A DNA stretch of 64,000 bases, from the NCBI GenBank assembly GCA_027922465.2, contig BQMF02000061.1:1195635-1259634 (forward strand). The letters are read 5' to 3'. Under the pieces are notes generated by a model. That model was not told the origin of the DNA and searched no databases. It saw only the letters and a list, made by a program, of their open reading frames with translations. The stretch is from Turritopsis dohrnii (lineage: Eukaryota > Cnidaria > Hydrozoa > Anthoathecata > Oceaniidae). Made by a program: the position numbers and the translations under genes. This document shows positions 47,353-58,641 of this stretch, one piece after another. How positions within the stretch are numbered: the first letter of the stretch is position 1; every line of letters starts with the position of its first letter.

Positions 47353-49212
47353 TTACATATAAATGTTCCTCTTATACAATCCAAAATTTAAGTTAAGAGA
47401 TGTATTAAACGTGAACATGATGTTAAATGTTTGAGTTAGCCGCTGAAAAAAGTTGCTCAGGGGTTCTTGGACGGGCTCACCCAATTTCATTTCGACTCCT
47501 CCGACATCAAAATAATACTGCAAAAATCTTTTTCGCTCATTGCGTGCTAAAATGTCACTGCTCAAGTTGTAAGGATGGATGAAGTACTTGTCTTTGAAAG
47601 AGAACGGAATTTGCCCGATGGAATGTAGTAATTGATGCTCCTTTTCAAATGTTTCTTTTAATTGAGAATGCTTTTTCGGTGCCTGGTCTCCGTATTCAAG
47701 AACAAATGTACCATAAACATACTTCGACCAATTCATGAAATGAGCGGTGTGGGTGGTGTTATCCGTGCTGCAGGCTTGCGCCATTTTAATGAAGTCTTCT
47801 TTTAAGAGAAAATCTGGAATATTACTCCAATCGATGTGATATGGGTCTAATGATTGAATATCTGCAAGAATGCTTTTGTTTTTTGGAGTCAATTCTCCCA
47901 CGCGAAACTCACAACTGACAAATCCTTTCTCAATCCATTGCATCAAATTACGTAATCCATTCCTTATATGGTTTTCCACACTTTCTAACAAGTTACCATT
48001 ATAAGTGAAGAACTTCAAACTCAGTGTGGCCAGTACTGATTCACTGGAAGGATTGTAGTCGCAGAAACTTTTGCTTAAACTGAACATGGAGACGTTTCCA
48101 TGCTTTTGAGAGCTCGCTCCAAATATTTGGCCTGTGAAGCAGTACCTGCAAAAAGTCACTCGATCTTCTTTGTTACATAAATTTGCAGCCGCTTGAAAGA
48201 CTGAACCATCAACAGATGCAGCCTCCCATTTCTCTTTTGCTGTACGCAGACTCAGAGAAGCATCCAACCAGTGTTCAATCAATTCTTTCACTTCACCATT
48301 GTCAACTTTACCAGCATCCAAAACATATCGACAAGCTATTTTGAAATCTTTCAAAGTCTTATCGTTCCATCCTGTGGAAAACCACACCTGCAAGATCGAT
48401 TGCTCATCCATTTCCTGACTCATCATTTCGTAGAGGACGATAGATCTTGCTACACAAATTTCTGACATTTCATAGCCTACAAATCGAACTTTCTCACTGC
48501 TTCCGTCGCTGAGTATTCCCATCATTAAAAGATGCAGGTCGACAAAACCAACAAACACATAGGTTTCTCCTCTTTGATACAACAACCGTTTAACTGGAAC
48601 GTTTTTGATGGTTTGGTATTTTCCTTTAGAGAACTTAAGATAACTGGGTTCAAAAATGTCCCCAGGTTTGGGATTACTTCTCAAAAATTCAAACAATTTT
48701 GGCGAAAGTTCTCCATATCTTCTTAAACGCACTCCATCATTCCATTCTTCTGTGCTTCCCATAGACATAGCATGAATACCCCAAAGTTTCTGTGAATTAA
48801 AAGCCGTCTTCGAGATCTTGAAGTGTTCCTTTTCACCAGGATATTTTTGTTTATATTCTATGTGAAATTCAGGAATATATAATAATTCCTGGCCTTTCAT
48901 CCGATCTGGTAAATACTGACTCATTAGTTCCATCATAGTGACCGTGAATTCGTTTTGTTCATCAGCAGCTTTATTTTCATTCACCATATCATTTAATATT
49001 TTGATTCCGGACAATCTATTCCCTCTATGGTCGGTGTTATTGCTTGATGGTGGGAAGGAAGACGATGGTTTGCAGTCTCCCTTGTGATTTTTCCAATCAG
49101 CTTTCTGGCATTTTTTACTGCAATAGAAAGCATTTTTACATTGGGAACACTTCATCAACATTCCCGATCGTGTTTTACAAGATTTGCAGAATTGATTTTT
49201 TTCGTCCATCAC
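47353..49212 (-). CDS. MYND-type zinc-finger protein, single exon
   Basis: Intact 619-aa ORF. A classic MYND finger lies at residues 9-47: C9, C12, C22, C25, C31, C35, H43 and C47 (FCKSC, CSQCKNAFYCSKKC, DWKNHKGDC). MYND fingers bind proline-rich peptides and act in transcription or protein scaffolding. After a Ser/Pro linker (about 49-70) comes a long region without repeats or membrane segments that I do not recognise; no SET domain motif is seen. It could be a host gene or an old retrogene kept intact. The ATG at 49212 is followed by a second Met at codon 2. No introns and no frameshifts, in contrast with most ORFs around it. Confidence 0.8.
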   Translation of the reverse strand: MMDEKNQFCKSCKTRSGMLMKCSQCKNAFYCSKKCQKADWKNHKGDCKPSSSFPPSSNNTDHRGNRLSGIKILNDMVNENKAADEQNEFTVTMMELMSQYLPDRMKGQELLYIPEFHIEYKQKYPGEKEHFKISKTAFNSQKLWGIHAMSMGSTEEWNDGVRLRRYGELSPKLFEFLRSNPKPGDIFEPSYLKFSKGKYQTIKNVPVKRLLYQRGETYVFVGFVDLHLLMMGILSDGSSEKVRFVGYEMSEICVARSIVLYEMMSQEMDEQSILQVWFSTGWNDKTLKDFKIACRYVLDAGKVDNGEVKELIEHWLDASLSLRTAKEKWEAASVDGSVFQAAANLCNKEDRVTFCRYCFTGQIFGASSQKHGNVSMFSLSKSFCDYNPSSESVLATLSLKFFTYNGNLLESVENHIRNGLRNLMQWIEKGFVSCEFRVGELTPKNKSILADIQSLDPYHIDWSNIPDFLLKEDFIKMAQACSTDNTTHTAHFMNWSKYVYGTFVLEYGDQAPKKHSQLKETFEKEHQLLHSIGQIPFSFKDKYFIHPYNLSSDILARNERKRFLQYYFDVGGVEMKLGEPVQEPLSNFFQRLTQTFNIMFTFNTSLNLNFGLYKRNIYM

Positions 49213-50160
49213 TAGAAAGTATTAAACGTTGTGTATGCTTACGAAGGAAAGCAACTGAAAATTTACTGTATAAAAAAACTAATTGCTGTCTGAACATGCG
49301 CAGCTTAATGTGATTGGACAGTCATAAATAGAATAGAATTCCTAGAATTTTAATATTCATGCTGATTCACGACTGTTTGTTCTGAGATGACTCAAATCAT
49401 TTGGAATTTTATTTATCTTATTGAAAAGCCACGAGATGCATGGTTTCTATCAATAATCATTTTCACAGTTTGACACATGAAGTAGCTAGTTAAGGATGTA
49501 ATATTTCTGGAAAATCTTTTACTGGGCTCTTGTCTGTCTATTTTAAAGAATCTTTGTTTTGAGATTAAGTCGTTTTAAAATGGTCATCTTTCCTGAAGGA
49601 GGAACAAATTCTCTATCTTCTGTTTTGTTCTTTTTTGCTTTTTCTTAGCTTTGTTTATCTTTTTTCAGTTTTATTTATCTTTTTCGGGGTAACGAGAACA
49701 TCCTATCGTGTAACAAAGAGGCCCATAGGCCATAAGGTCAGCGCAAATTGGATGCTTAATCTGAATTTCTTAAATACAGCTTGATTAGTATCTGGAAAGC
49801 CCATAACGGTTGGTGGACATGCGAATCAAAAATGCAAATCCATTAGCCTTACAACAAGGGCGTATTAAATCCACTGTGATGAAAATGATCCCTGTGGTAT
49901 TTTCCACAACGGAAACGTTCAAATTTTAATTGCCCGTGATGATGCCATATTCCACAAGGATTACATCAGCAGTATTAAATAGGTCAGGCGTCGAATGAAT
50001 GATAACCGGAGAAACCTGACCTTTCATGCAGACTATTTCCTCTAACGTTAGTCAATCTATGATCCCCATTGAGATCAAAAACGCAAATTCTTAAAGGGCA
50101 ATTTACACAGTACGATTTTTGTCGTACAGGTCGTATCGCACTGTGTAAACATAAAAAATC
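49213..50160. other. Intergenic upstream of the MYND gene
   Basis: Should contain the MYND promoter (minus strand). I cannot identify a TATA box or other element with confidence. Confidence 0.35.
50110..50152. repeat. Imperfect palindrome
   Basis: Ttacacagtacgat ... gtcgtatcgcactgtgtaa forms a hairpin-like inverted repeat, possibly a transposon end. No partner end found. Confidence 0.45.
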
Positions 50161-50168
50161 ATAAGAAA

Positions 50169-50447
50169 ATGTGCTGCATTGTGGTGTCTTGCACGATTAA
50201 AAAATGCTATGAAAAATTAATCCCTGATCATATCGAAGAAAAGAAAAAACAAATAATTAGATGTCATCATCATTCATTGTATAGCAGACTACATAAAGTT
50301 TTAAAAGCTCGTCCTTCCACTTCTAACCCTTGGCCGTATGATCTTTCTATTGATACGTTTTGCACTGGCATTATTGATTCAAACGTTATTGCTGCTGGAA
50401 AACTATTTAATTTGAAAAATGTACTTAAGTGCTTGCGAAAATTGTAA
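50169..50447 (+). CDS. Unassigned 92-aa ORF
   Basis: ATG-to-stop ORF starting just after the palindrome. It has Cys and His residues near the N terminus (CCIVVSCTIKKC, RCHHH) and a basic tail, but no spacing that I recognise. The following sequence reads on in other frames without clear sense, with a 48-bp tandem duplication near 50468-50560. It could be an exon of a decayed transposon gene. Low confidence that it is a real protein. Confidence 0.3.
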   Translation: MCCIVVSCTIKKCYEKLIPDHIEEKKKQIIRCHHHSLYSRLHKVLKARPSTSNPWPYDLSIDTFCTGIIDSNVIAAGKLFNLKNVLKCLRKL

Positions 50448-50467
50448 AAAAAAAGGACATGATGCTT

Positions 50468-50560
50468 CTAAGTATCAAAGTGCTTGTTTACAAAACAGAC
50501 TGAAAAACAGACTAAGTATCAAAGTGCTTGTTTACAAAACAGACTGAAAACAAAATACCC
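50468..50560. repeat. Tandem duplication of ~48 bp
   Basis: The sequence ctaagtatcaaagtgcttgt...agactgaaaa occurs twice in direct succession with almost no change. Confidence 0.85.
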
Positions 50561-51520
50561 TGAGTTATTATTTTATCAGCCATTTGATTGAACAAAAAGT
50601 GAATTGGTGTTTTCAAACAATACAGACCGAGGGCTGGAAGATATTGAAGAGTGCTTGGATTACTCCCAGAGCCAGTAATCAGCTTCTCAGAAGGAATGTG
50701 AAACTGATTGTGAAAAAAAACAAGAAAGAAATTTTATTTTGAAGTTTATAAACAATACCATGGTTCACCGAGTTGCAGTGCTTGTGAAAAATGCACTTGA
50801 TGCTTCAGAAGGAGTCAAAGGAGTAATGGCCACCAACACCTTCAGAATTTGTCACTGGTAACATTAAAGCCTATATACCAGGGGCGGACGCAGGGTACAG
50901 CTCATACAGCTCAAGCTGTAGTAAAATTTCGTCAAGAGAATGGTTACTAAATGAGTTACGGCCGTCCTCCTATTCTTTTCGTCGATTTTTTACGTCGTCA
51001 TTTATCACACGCGACGCGACGCCGTCACTCAAAAATCTGTGTAATACATTTATTTATGGATTAGCGCATTATTTGTTGGCGCCCCATTTGACTCGCAAAT
51101 TTTAGGTAAGCTATAACTGCAAACCCCACCTCCTGATTGTTCTTCTTTACAGCTCAAAAAACGGCCCCTTCTGATCTATGATGATACGAATTATAACTAA
51201 CAGTTTTGAGCTGTATCGATACTATGGAATACTAAATTAACATTAATAGAGTTATCTACAGATAACTCGTGTTATCCATGGTTAGCTTTATTAATGTGAG
51301 AAAAGGACACACGTGTTAACACATCAAATGTGTTAATTATAAATAACTGTAGTTATTCAGAAATAACTGAGTTATCCATAGATAACATGTTATTTTAAAA
51401 GGAAACGGTGTGAAAATTTTCATAGAATACAGTGAATTAATGTGTGTAAAAAACTCACTTGTTTTATCCTGTTTGCTTACCCGCACTTTGCAATCTCATT
51501 CGTTCGCCAAACCGAGAAAC
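50561..51520. other. Intergenic with transposon-end-like sequence
   Basis: At about 50880 the sequence caggggcggacgcagg resembles a hAT 5' terminus, but the matching 3' end was not found. Around 51245-51390 several overlapping inverted ttatc/gataa words occur (gttatctacagataac). No gene. Confidence 0.4.
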
Positions 51521-51525
51521 TATAG

Positions 51526-51660
51526 GCGAATATCCACTTAGACCAGACCGGATCGGTTCACCACAAAACACAGACCACGTGCAAATATTACGTAATATTT
51601 TCGCGTGGTCTATTGTTTAGTGAACCGATCCGGTCTGCTTTTTTTTCACCCCTAAGTGGA
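51526..51660. mobile_element. Foldback MITE
   Basis: Long imperfect palindrome: ccacttag...gaccggatcggttcac...gaccacg on the left is mirrored by cgtggtc...gtgaaccgatccggtc...ctaagtgg on the right, with the axis in atattacgtaatatt at about 51590. Short, no ORF. Confidence 0.7.
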
Positions 51661-53235
51661 GATCCGGCTTTACACTTTACAACTAAATACACTCTCGTCG
51701 TCCCGAGCAATAAAATTACAGGCTGCTATATGATGACAGGAAAAATTAGAAGGGATACAAAAATATAAAATTACTATACCAAAGTTTAATCCTCCCTCAT
51801 ACTCTGAATCAGAGCCAAATGAACAGCAGAAAGTAGTGCAGTGGTGTTGGTGTAAAACGCTGATAAAAATGTAAGGGGTAAGCAAGCTTACACGACGAGC
51901 CGTTGCTGAAATGTCGATTAAAGACCGATCAAAGATTTTGCTGAGGTCATTTTTCTTAACGTGGTTCTTAATGGTCCCAAAAGTTCCCAAACAATTTGCC
52001 ACAGGTCTGCTAGTTGCTACTGCTGGTCTGCTTTTGGACCTACAATGCATGCAATGGACATTCTGGCATCGCGCAGAATGACTCTGTAAATTAACCTTAT
52101 CAAATGAGTTTCAGCCACAAACAGGGACATAGCAAGACATTTTGAGTTGGGGGGCTCAATAAATCTGTATTACCGAAAGAGCTTCCACCATGGTTAAGGC
52201 CGATGGTGGCAAGAACATTTTTGAAAATACTACCTCTAGATTGCCTATGAAAGCACTCAAAAGCCATAATTTCAACATGATTATCAATTTTCGCGAGAGA
52301 AATTTTCGCGTATTTCGCGAATGGAAATTTCAGAAAGTTTCGCGTGGATTAATTTTCGCGAATGCTCGTTTCAAAAAATTTCGCGTGGATTAATTTTTGC
52401 GAATCGCAAGATATTTTTTTGTTTTTGTTGTATGAATGGAGTTTGGTTTGAAAACATTCGAACAATGAATTAACATTCTATGCAACATTTCCTTACCCCC
52501 ATCCGAAATTTTCGAATGACTTCATACCCAAAAAGTGAGATTTTTTTCTTTAGAACTTGACTAAAATCTTTTGGGAAAAGTATAAGGCTGTGTGTTTATT
52601 GAATGTGAGACGCTTCTCGAAATCCTTTTTCTTTCTTTTTTTAAACAGTAAAAGCAGAAGTATCTTCTCCATCTTTCTGCAACTTTTCTTCAAATAAAAA
52701 AGTGATTTGGTGAAGTTATCAATAGATTTATCAGCAAAATTCGCAGTTCTCCGAAGTTAGTTAAGAAAAAAATGGTAAAAAAGTGGTAAAAACAAATTCC
52801 TGAAGCCCCTGATTCTACCCTCTTCCACAACTCAACTACCAGGTTTTTTGCATAAGGAAACCCTGGGTGGGTCAACTTCCTTTGTTTTCCTTTGCTCCTT
52901 ACCCTTTGTTTCTGTCCGATTTCTGAATCATGAATGAACGCATTATGACTACTATAACCAACATTTAAGTGGTCATTTTACAGTCTGCTTGACTGACTAT
53001 CTAAGGTAGTAAAAATAACCACCTTCAAGCGAGTCTTAGAGCAGATGTTTTCGATAACTATGTTGAAGTAGTCAATGTGATTCAATGTGATTTGGCCACC
53101 CCTCAACAGGTACAGCAGTCATCGACGGGCAAAGTTTGAAATTATTTTTTGGCTATATGTATGTTCGAGATGATAATTACAGGATCGAAATACATAAAAA
53201 TCACTAGATAATTACTAATTATAGTAATTTTTCAA
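51661..53235. other. Intergenic with small repeat remnants
   Basis: Near 52130-52280 lies a degraded relative of the hAT-like MITE at 40513 (ggggggc, ccaccatggtt, gccgatgg, cctctaga). Near 52290-52400 are repeated ttttcgcg/tttcgcgtggattaat words, similar to 55030-55110. No supportable gene. Confidence 0.4.
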
Positions 53236-53380
53236 TGGATTAATTATATGGTTGATTACATTTAGCTTGGGAGATTACAAAAAATAGGGTGATTACAAAA
53301 ATCAGGGTTATTACAGATTAATCACCCCGCTCTCCCCTTACAAGTTTAAGCTAAATGTAATCAACCATATAATTAATCCA
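53236..53380. mobile_element. 145-bp snapback element in LINE 3' region
   Basis: The 33-bp arms tggattaattatatggttgattacatttagctt and complement are almost perfect, with a gattaca-rich loop. It abuts the 3' part of the LINE remnant. Confidence 0.7.
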
Positions 53381-55010
53381 GCGAATGACAGTATTTCAAG
53401 TTTACGTATGCAACAATACTCCTCAACAGCTTATTGATTCGGTTTATCTTGTACTGTGGCGCATTCGAATACAGAACATTACAGTAATCAATCTTGGATA
53501 GAATTAACGTTTCAGCAAGGTGTTTACGTTGTGCTTTTGTCGTAAACCTTTTAATTTTTCGAAGTGCATACAGCTTTTTGTACGATGATCTAAGTAATTC
53601 ATTTATTTAAATATCCCAATCAAGGTGTTCATCAAAATGGATACCAAGGATTTTGAATGACTTTACTCTCTGGATGCGGTGGTTGTTGTGTATCACAGAA
53701 AAACTTGGATGATTTTCCTCTCCAAGATGCTTTGTTGCCATCTGCTTTGTAGAGAACAGCATGATTTTACTCTTATTCTCATTAAATGCTAGATTATTAT
53801 CATTTGACCACTCCTGTAATTGTCTTAATCGATCCGTCATTTTTGGAATAGCAGCAAGAATATCGTTAGTTTTACAGTGAGTATACGAGGTTGTATCATC
53901 AGCGTACTGACATACCGAAACCGTCGACAACATCTTGTAGATCCATTGTATATAAATTGAACAAGATTGGTCCTAATACGGATCCTTGAGGAACTGCAAA
54001 GTGAACAGTATCTAATGGTGAAGATTTATCACCTACTTAGACGAATTGTTTTCGATCACTCGGGTAAGAAAGCTTTCATAGCGTAGCTTGTTTTGAGAAA
54101 CCAAGATGACGTAACTTCGTTAGCAGTATTTTGAAGTCTACCGTATCAAAGGCTTTTGAGTAGTCTAAGAACGTTGCTAAAGTTACTTCACCTTTGTTCA
54201 TTGCATTGATTATGTCGTCACGGATCTTCAAGAGTAGTGTTTAGTTGGCTTTTTCTGAAACCGGACATAGTATCTTTGTAAACGTTATGTGAAGATATAT
54301 AAAGTCACATATTTGCTTTGCTATCAGTTTCTCGTACATCTTTGACAAAATAGGTAATATTGTCACTGGGTGGAACTGATCTGGCGACATTGCAGTCTTA
54401 GGGATTGGAGAAATTTATTTATTATTTAATTTTTCTAAAACTGGTTTAATAAATTGAACTGACATATGGTCAAAACCAGCAGAACAATCCATACGTAGAG
54501 ATTTAAGTTCTGTAATAACGTCTTGATATGTGACTGGTTTGAAGTTCAGTTCTGGACGTTCAGACGGAGTAGTTAGATGTTGCAAATGAAGTTTAAGCTC
54601 ATTTGATGATGTTGGTTTTGATTCCAGTATACGAGTTGATGTTGACAGATAGTGTTGGTTAAGTGTAGAAGGATCAAGGCTAATTGCTTCTTTATTCGGA
54701 TTCAAAATACGATGGAAAAGCTTCCAAATCGTCTTGGGTCGCTTTGAGCTGAAAGCATTTTGGAAGAAAGATCGTTTCGTATACTTGATGCGTTGTTTTA
54801 ACTTGTTTCGAACATCTCTAAATGCAGTCCAGTCAATTCTTTTGATTGTGTTTAATGTGCTTCATACCTCAAATTTCTGCATTCAGATTTTAGTTAAGCT
54901 ATGTCTAAATCCTTTAACCATGGAGCCGGTTGTCACTTTGATTGTTTTCAAAGGAGCATGGCGGTTGATACAAGATAATAATTATATCGTTCAGTATATC
55001 AAGCTTATCG
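53381..55010 (-). pseudogene. LINE (non-LTR) reverse transcriptase, decayed
   Basis: Minus-strand blocks in order: RDVRNKLKQRIKYTKRSFF and TIWKLFHRILNPNKEAI (about 54830-54680), the RT entry block LKSLRMDCSAGFDHMS (about 54500), PQGSVLGPILFNLYTMDL (about 53970), the catalytic box YADDTT (about 53900), WSNDNNLAFNENKSKIMLFS, and the C-terminal LILSKIDYCNVLYS (about 53500). At least four frame changes or stops separate them. The box order is that of a jockey/CR1-like RT. No endonuclease domain is seen, so the 5' part is missing. Confidence 0.8.
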
Positions 55011-55029
55011 TCTGCTGATTCAATCCCAA

Positions 55030-55110
55030 TAGAATTATTTGTTCGTTCGCAAAAATAAATCCTGCGCAACTTAATTTTTTTACCTTTGAATCGCAAAAAT
55101 AAATCTAGCT
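55030..55110. repeat. tcgcaaaaataaatc MITE fragment
   Basis: The word tcgcaaaaataaatc occurs twice, about 55 bases apart, around a gcgcaacttaattttttt core. A similar arrangement with ttcgcgtggattaat is at 52290-52400. Confidence 0.45.
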
Positions 55111-55224
55111 TTAGTTGTTTTTAAAGTGAATATAGGAATTCGAAGCAAAGATATATTAGTTCAGAAAATCTTTCAAATTTTATCTGGAAAATTGAGACCA
55201 ACGTTAAGATAACAATTCATTTGA

Positions 55225-55660
55225 TAACAATCGGATTATAACTTCACGTGCAATCAGTTTTTGGCAACTTTAGTTAAATCCCGATCACCTACCAACAAGT
55301 GACAGCTTAAATCTAACTTGCATCACAAGAAAACATCAGAAAAACTGGAGATTAAATCACGTAAAACTTCACTCATTTTGTTCAACATCTTTTTTTACAT
55401 TTCTCCGTCAAGTTTTGGTTTTCACCTGACAAACTTAGTTAGATTTTGGATAAAGAAGATATCAGCTTAAATCTAACTTGCATCAAATAAAAACCAAAAG
55501 GTAAGGCTACAAATCAAAACCTGCAACCGTAAAACGGTAACTGCTGATAACGAAAGGCATGACTAAAAAGCTTTGGTTCATTCAAAAAGATGCCGTGACA
55601 GTCTTAGTAAGGTTTTGGATTACAAGGAATCGACTTAAACCTAACTTGTGTCAACACCTT
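55225..55660. repeat. Degenerate tandem repeat, ~160-bp unit
   Basis: The block cagcttaaatctaacttgcatca occurs at about 55306, 55464 and 55628, each preceded by a gttagattttgga-like stretch. The copies differ. It lies in the 3' flank of the pseudokinase gene. Confidence 0.6.
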
Positions 55661-55704
55661 GGGATTTCAGAAGGGAAGGAGGAAACTAAGAAAAAGAAAC
55701 AATG

Positions 55705-57714
55705 TCATGGAGTATCTATCTTGAATAAATAATGATCAACAACATCCTCAAACTCTTTACCATGTACAGGTTCACTCACTAAACACTGAAACGCCAGTTT
55801 ATAGACAGGATTTTCTTTAATGTTATCTTGAACAATTTGGCGCCGAATGAATTGTCGACATATGTTACCGAAAGCGTAAATATCCGAACAAAACGATGGG
55901 GCATCAATTCCTTGTTGTACACGACGTGGTAAATGTGATATGCGTTCTGCCAATTTCGATTGCATTATATTTGTTAAGGGTTTTGCACTATCAACACGAC
56001 AGGCCCATGAGAAACCTATCAAAACTGGCTCGTAACACTCAGCTCGATATCGAAGACAAAGATTGTCTGCAACAATTTGGTTGTGGATAATTCCTTTTCG
56101 GTGTATGTATACAATTGCTTCACTAAGTCCGGAAAGAACTCTCAGAGTCAATTCAGCCGTAACGAATGCATTCCGCTTAAAATACGATGCAAGAGTAGCG
56201 TTCGATTCATAGCTCAGTACCAAATAAGAGGTTGTATCGACGTTGGTGATGCCGTGACAAAACACCACGTTGTAATGGTATCCCACCAACTTCAAAATCT
56301 TCGCCTCGTAACCCAGACGCGCAAGCTGCTTTCCTTCAGAAACATTTCCTTTAATGCACGACTTTAAAACCAAAAATTCACCATTAGTTAACAAAGTTCG
56401 AAGAAGCTTAAAACTGCTGGTAGTTACCAGTTCAGACATTTCAGGTATACCATTAAACGTCAATGATTTTACGTCGGTGTCGAGAAGTACCGCATCAACA
56501 TAACCAAACGAATCTGAAAAATTGGAGCACTCCACCATCGCGACAGTTCTGGACTTGAAAAAGCCATCAATCTTCAATTTGGTCAACTGCTTGCTTCTTT
56601 GACCCAAGTAGTGATTTTTCGCTGCTAACTTTTGATTTTTGATACGTTCTTTCATAGTACGTCGCCTTTGTGAGTTGAGAGCCTCCCTCAACTCTTCTTC
56701 ATATACAGACGTCTAAACATTTATAATAATTCTTTATTTTTTCTTACAATAGCGCAAAGGTCCTTAATAAAATCTTTGAAAACAAGAATTCCAAATTCCG
56801 AAGCTTTTTAAGATTACAACATGGAGGCAAAACAGCTTAGTAAGTATAAAGCAATTACAAATACTACATTGCAAATACTTTTTAAGTGACTTAAATTAAC
56901 ACATAGGAATTGTAACGCCCCACTCATACGCCCTAGGAACCGAGATTGACAATTGTTATGTTTCACTGAAACGTTCTATCCCTCTCATTCGTTGTTAAAA
57001 TCCATAATCAATAGTATAACAATTTCTTTATGCAAATTAGCCTTACTTTTGCAGAAGCTTGGTCAGATTGACAACACGCTTGAATTTCTTTCTGATACGG
57101 TTCGTCCATTTCAGCAGCTACGGAAAGATCTTCTTGAGTTTTTCCATCTTCTTGCAAAGGCGTTATATTCTTAAAAAACAAACTTATTGATAAAGGGCGA
57201 GATGATTACCGAACTGAGTAATTTGCGCATTTGTAATATATGTAGAAACAATTGTAACAACTACAGAGACTACAACTACAACGTTTGCTCCTTTGCATCA
57301 TAGTTTAGTTTTAATATCAGAGGAAATGAGCAGTACGACTTTAAGTTACGAACTTAAATCCCGCGGAAATTTCTTCCCGTGAACATTTCTTCCCTCAAGG
57401 TAAGTAAAAGTCATAATGAAGTTACCTTTTGATCATATTTTGTCAGCAATTCCCCTATCAATTTCACAGTAATACTTTGCTTGGACATTTCTTTACCGAG
57501 CTTCGTAACTTGAACCTAATAATTCAGAACAAAAGTCATTTTGTTTCCATGTTCTAACTAGTAATAGTCAAGTGACTGAATCCCTTTTAGGACATACCTT
57601 CAAACTTTTTCTTAACCTAGCACGGGTCCTTGTCAAAAACCTTCTGTTACAACCAGCTAACTTTACTAATCCTTTCTCCAGCACTTCGTTAACTATGTCT
57701 TCAACGCTCTCCAT
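55705..57714 (-). CDS. Four-exon pseudokinase with helical N-terminal region
   Basis: Exons 57598-57714, 57426-57515, 57047-57169 and 55705-56712 join in phase 0 with consensus GT-AG borders and give 445 aa. Residues 1-110 are mostly helical and charged (MESVEDIVNEVLEKGLVKLA). A basic stretch follows (RRRTMKERIKNQKLA). Then comes a protein-kinase fold: a Lys in FLVLKSC, a linker YLVLSYESNATLASYF, and YIHRKGIIHNQIVADNLC, where the HRD-type catalytic loop lacks the Asp. GFS replaces DFG. APSFCSDIYAFGN fits the APE/SDVYSFG region. Loss of both catalytic Asp residues predicts a pseudokinase acting as scaffold or switch. The helical-plus-pseudokinase layout recalls MLKL only in outline. No frameshift or stop, so likely functional. 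Confidence 0.8.
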
Positions 57715-58103
57715 GATAAAAACAGTGACTCAATTTTATTCTCTAAGGTAAAATAGAGGTAAAATAAATGAACTTGCGAATAATGATTAAGGAAACGCTT
57801 AAGAAATAGAAATTCCATTGAAGAAGTGTGTAAACTCAAAAATCAGATGTATTTTTAGTAATAAAATATATATACAAAGTACAACACATAATGCCAGCTG
57901 AAATGTTACAAGCAACATAACTTTAAGAGCTCCAGATCTGAAAGTTGCGGAAAAGATTTGTTTAATATGAGGAAGTACACTCATTAACATTGAATCAAGA
58001 GAACTTCAAAATTCTTGAATTTTTAACTTCAATCGATCCTGTTAGTTTGAGTTCTATAAAAACATTTTCAAAAAACAAACCACTTTGCCAAGCCATTCCT
58101 TAT
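57715..58103. other. 5' flank of the pseudokinase gene
   Basis: Expected to hold its promoter (minus strand). Nothing specific recognised. Confidence 0.35.
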
Positions 58104-58562
58104 CTACACGTTTTTTTATATAAGTAAAGTTTTTATGAGAAAATGATGCTCAAAAACCACAAAACCTTAAGAAAATCTTAAGAAAATGCCGAGCCTCAGT
58201 TTTCCAGAAATCACTTTTTTTGAAACATCAGCTTTTTAGGTCGTATTGAGTTTCGGTAGGGAAAAAACGGTTAACTTTGGTATTTTGACGTCATTCTAAC
58301 GGATATAATCTCAAGTAACACAAGTTTCATAAAAAAGCAAAACTGAAAAGAATTCCACAGGAATTGCTATGTGGAGGAAAAAGTGATTTTTTTTCTCCAA
58401 TATTAATGTTTCTACTGCTTATGATTAAAGCAAAAAGAATTTCAGAGCGGAAAAGTTAAGAAAATATTAAGAAAATCTCAGCCTCATTTGGTCAAAAACC
58501 TTAAGAAAATCGAGGCTCGGGCCAAAAAGTGACTTTCTTATATATATATAAAAAAAACGTAT
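58104..58562. mobile_element. MITE, poly-T-bordered family copy 2
   Basis: Ends tacacgtttttttatataag / inverted near-copy (tatatatataaaaaaaacgta). Inside are repeated ttaagaaaat and cagcctc/gaggctc words near both ends, as in the copy at 26277-26749. Confidence 0.6.
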
Positions 58563-58641
58563 ATCTATTTATCTTTCTTATACATGTGTTTGGTAAGTGA
58601 TAAATGAAAATTTAAGAAAAATAAATATTCTATAAGCCATC

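Noticed and set aside
54734..55018. 94-aa plus-strand ORF
   Set aside because: It overlaps the minus-strand LINE remnant, whose RT-type blocks explain the sequence.
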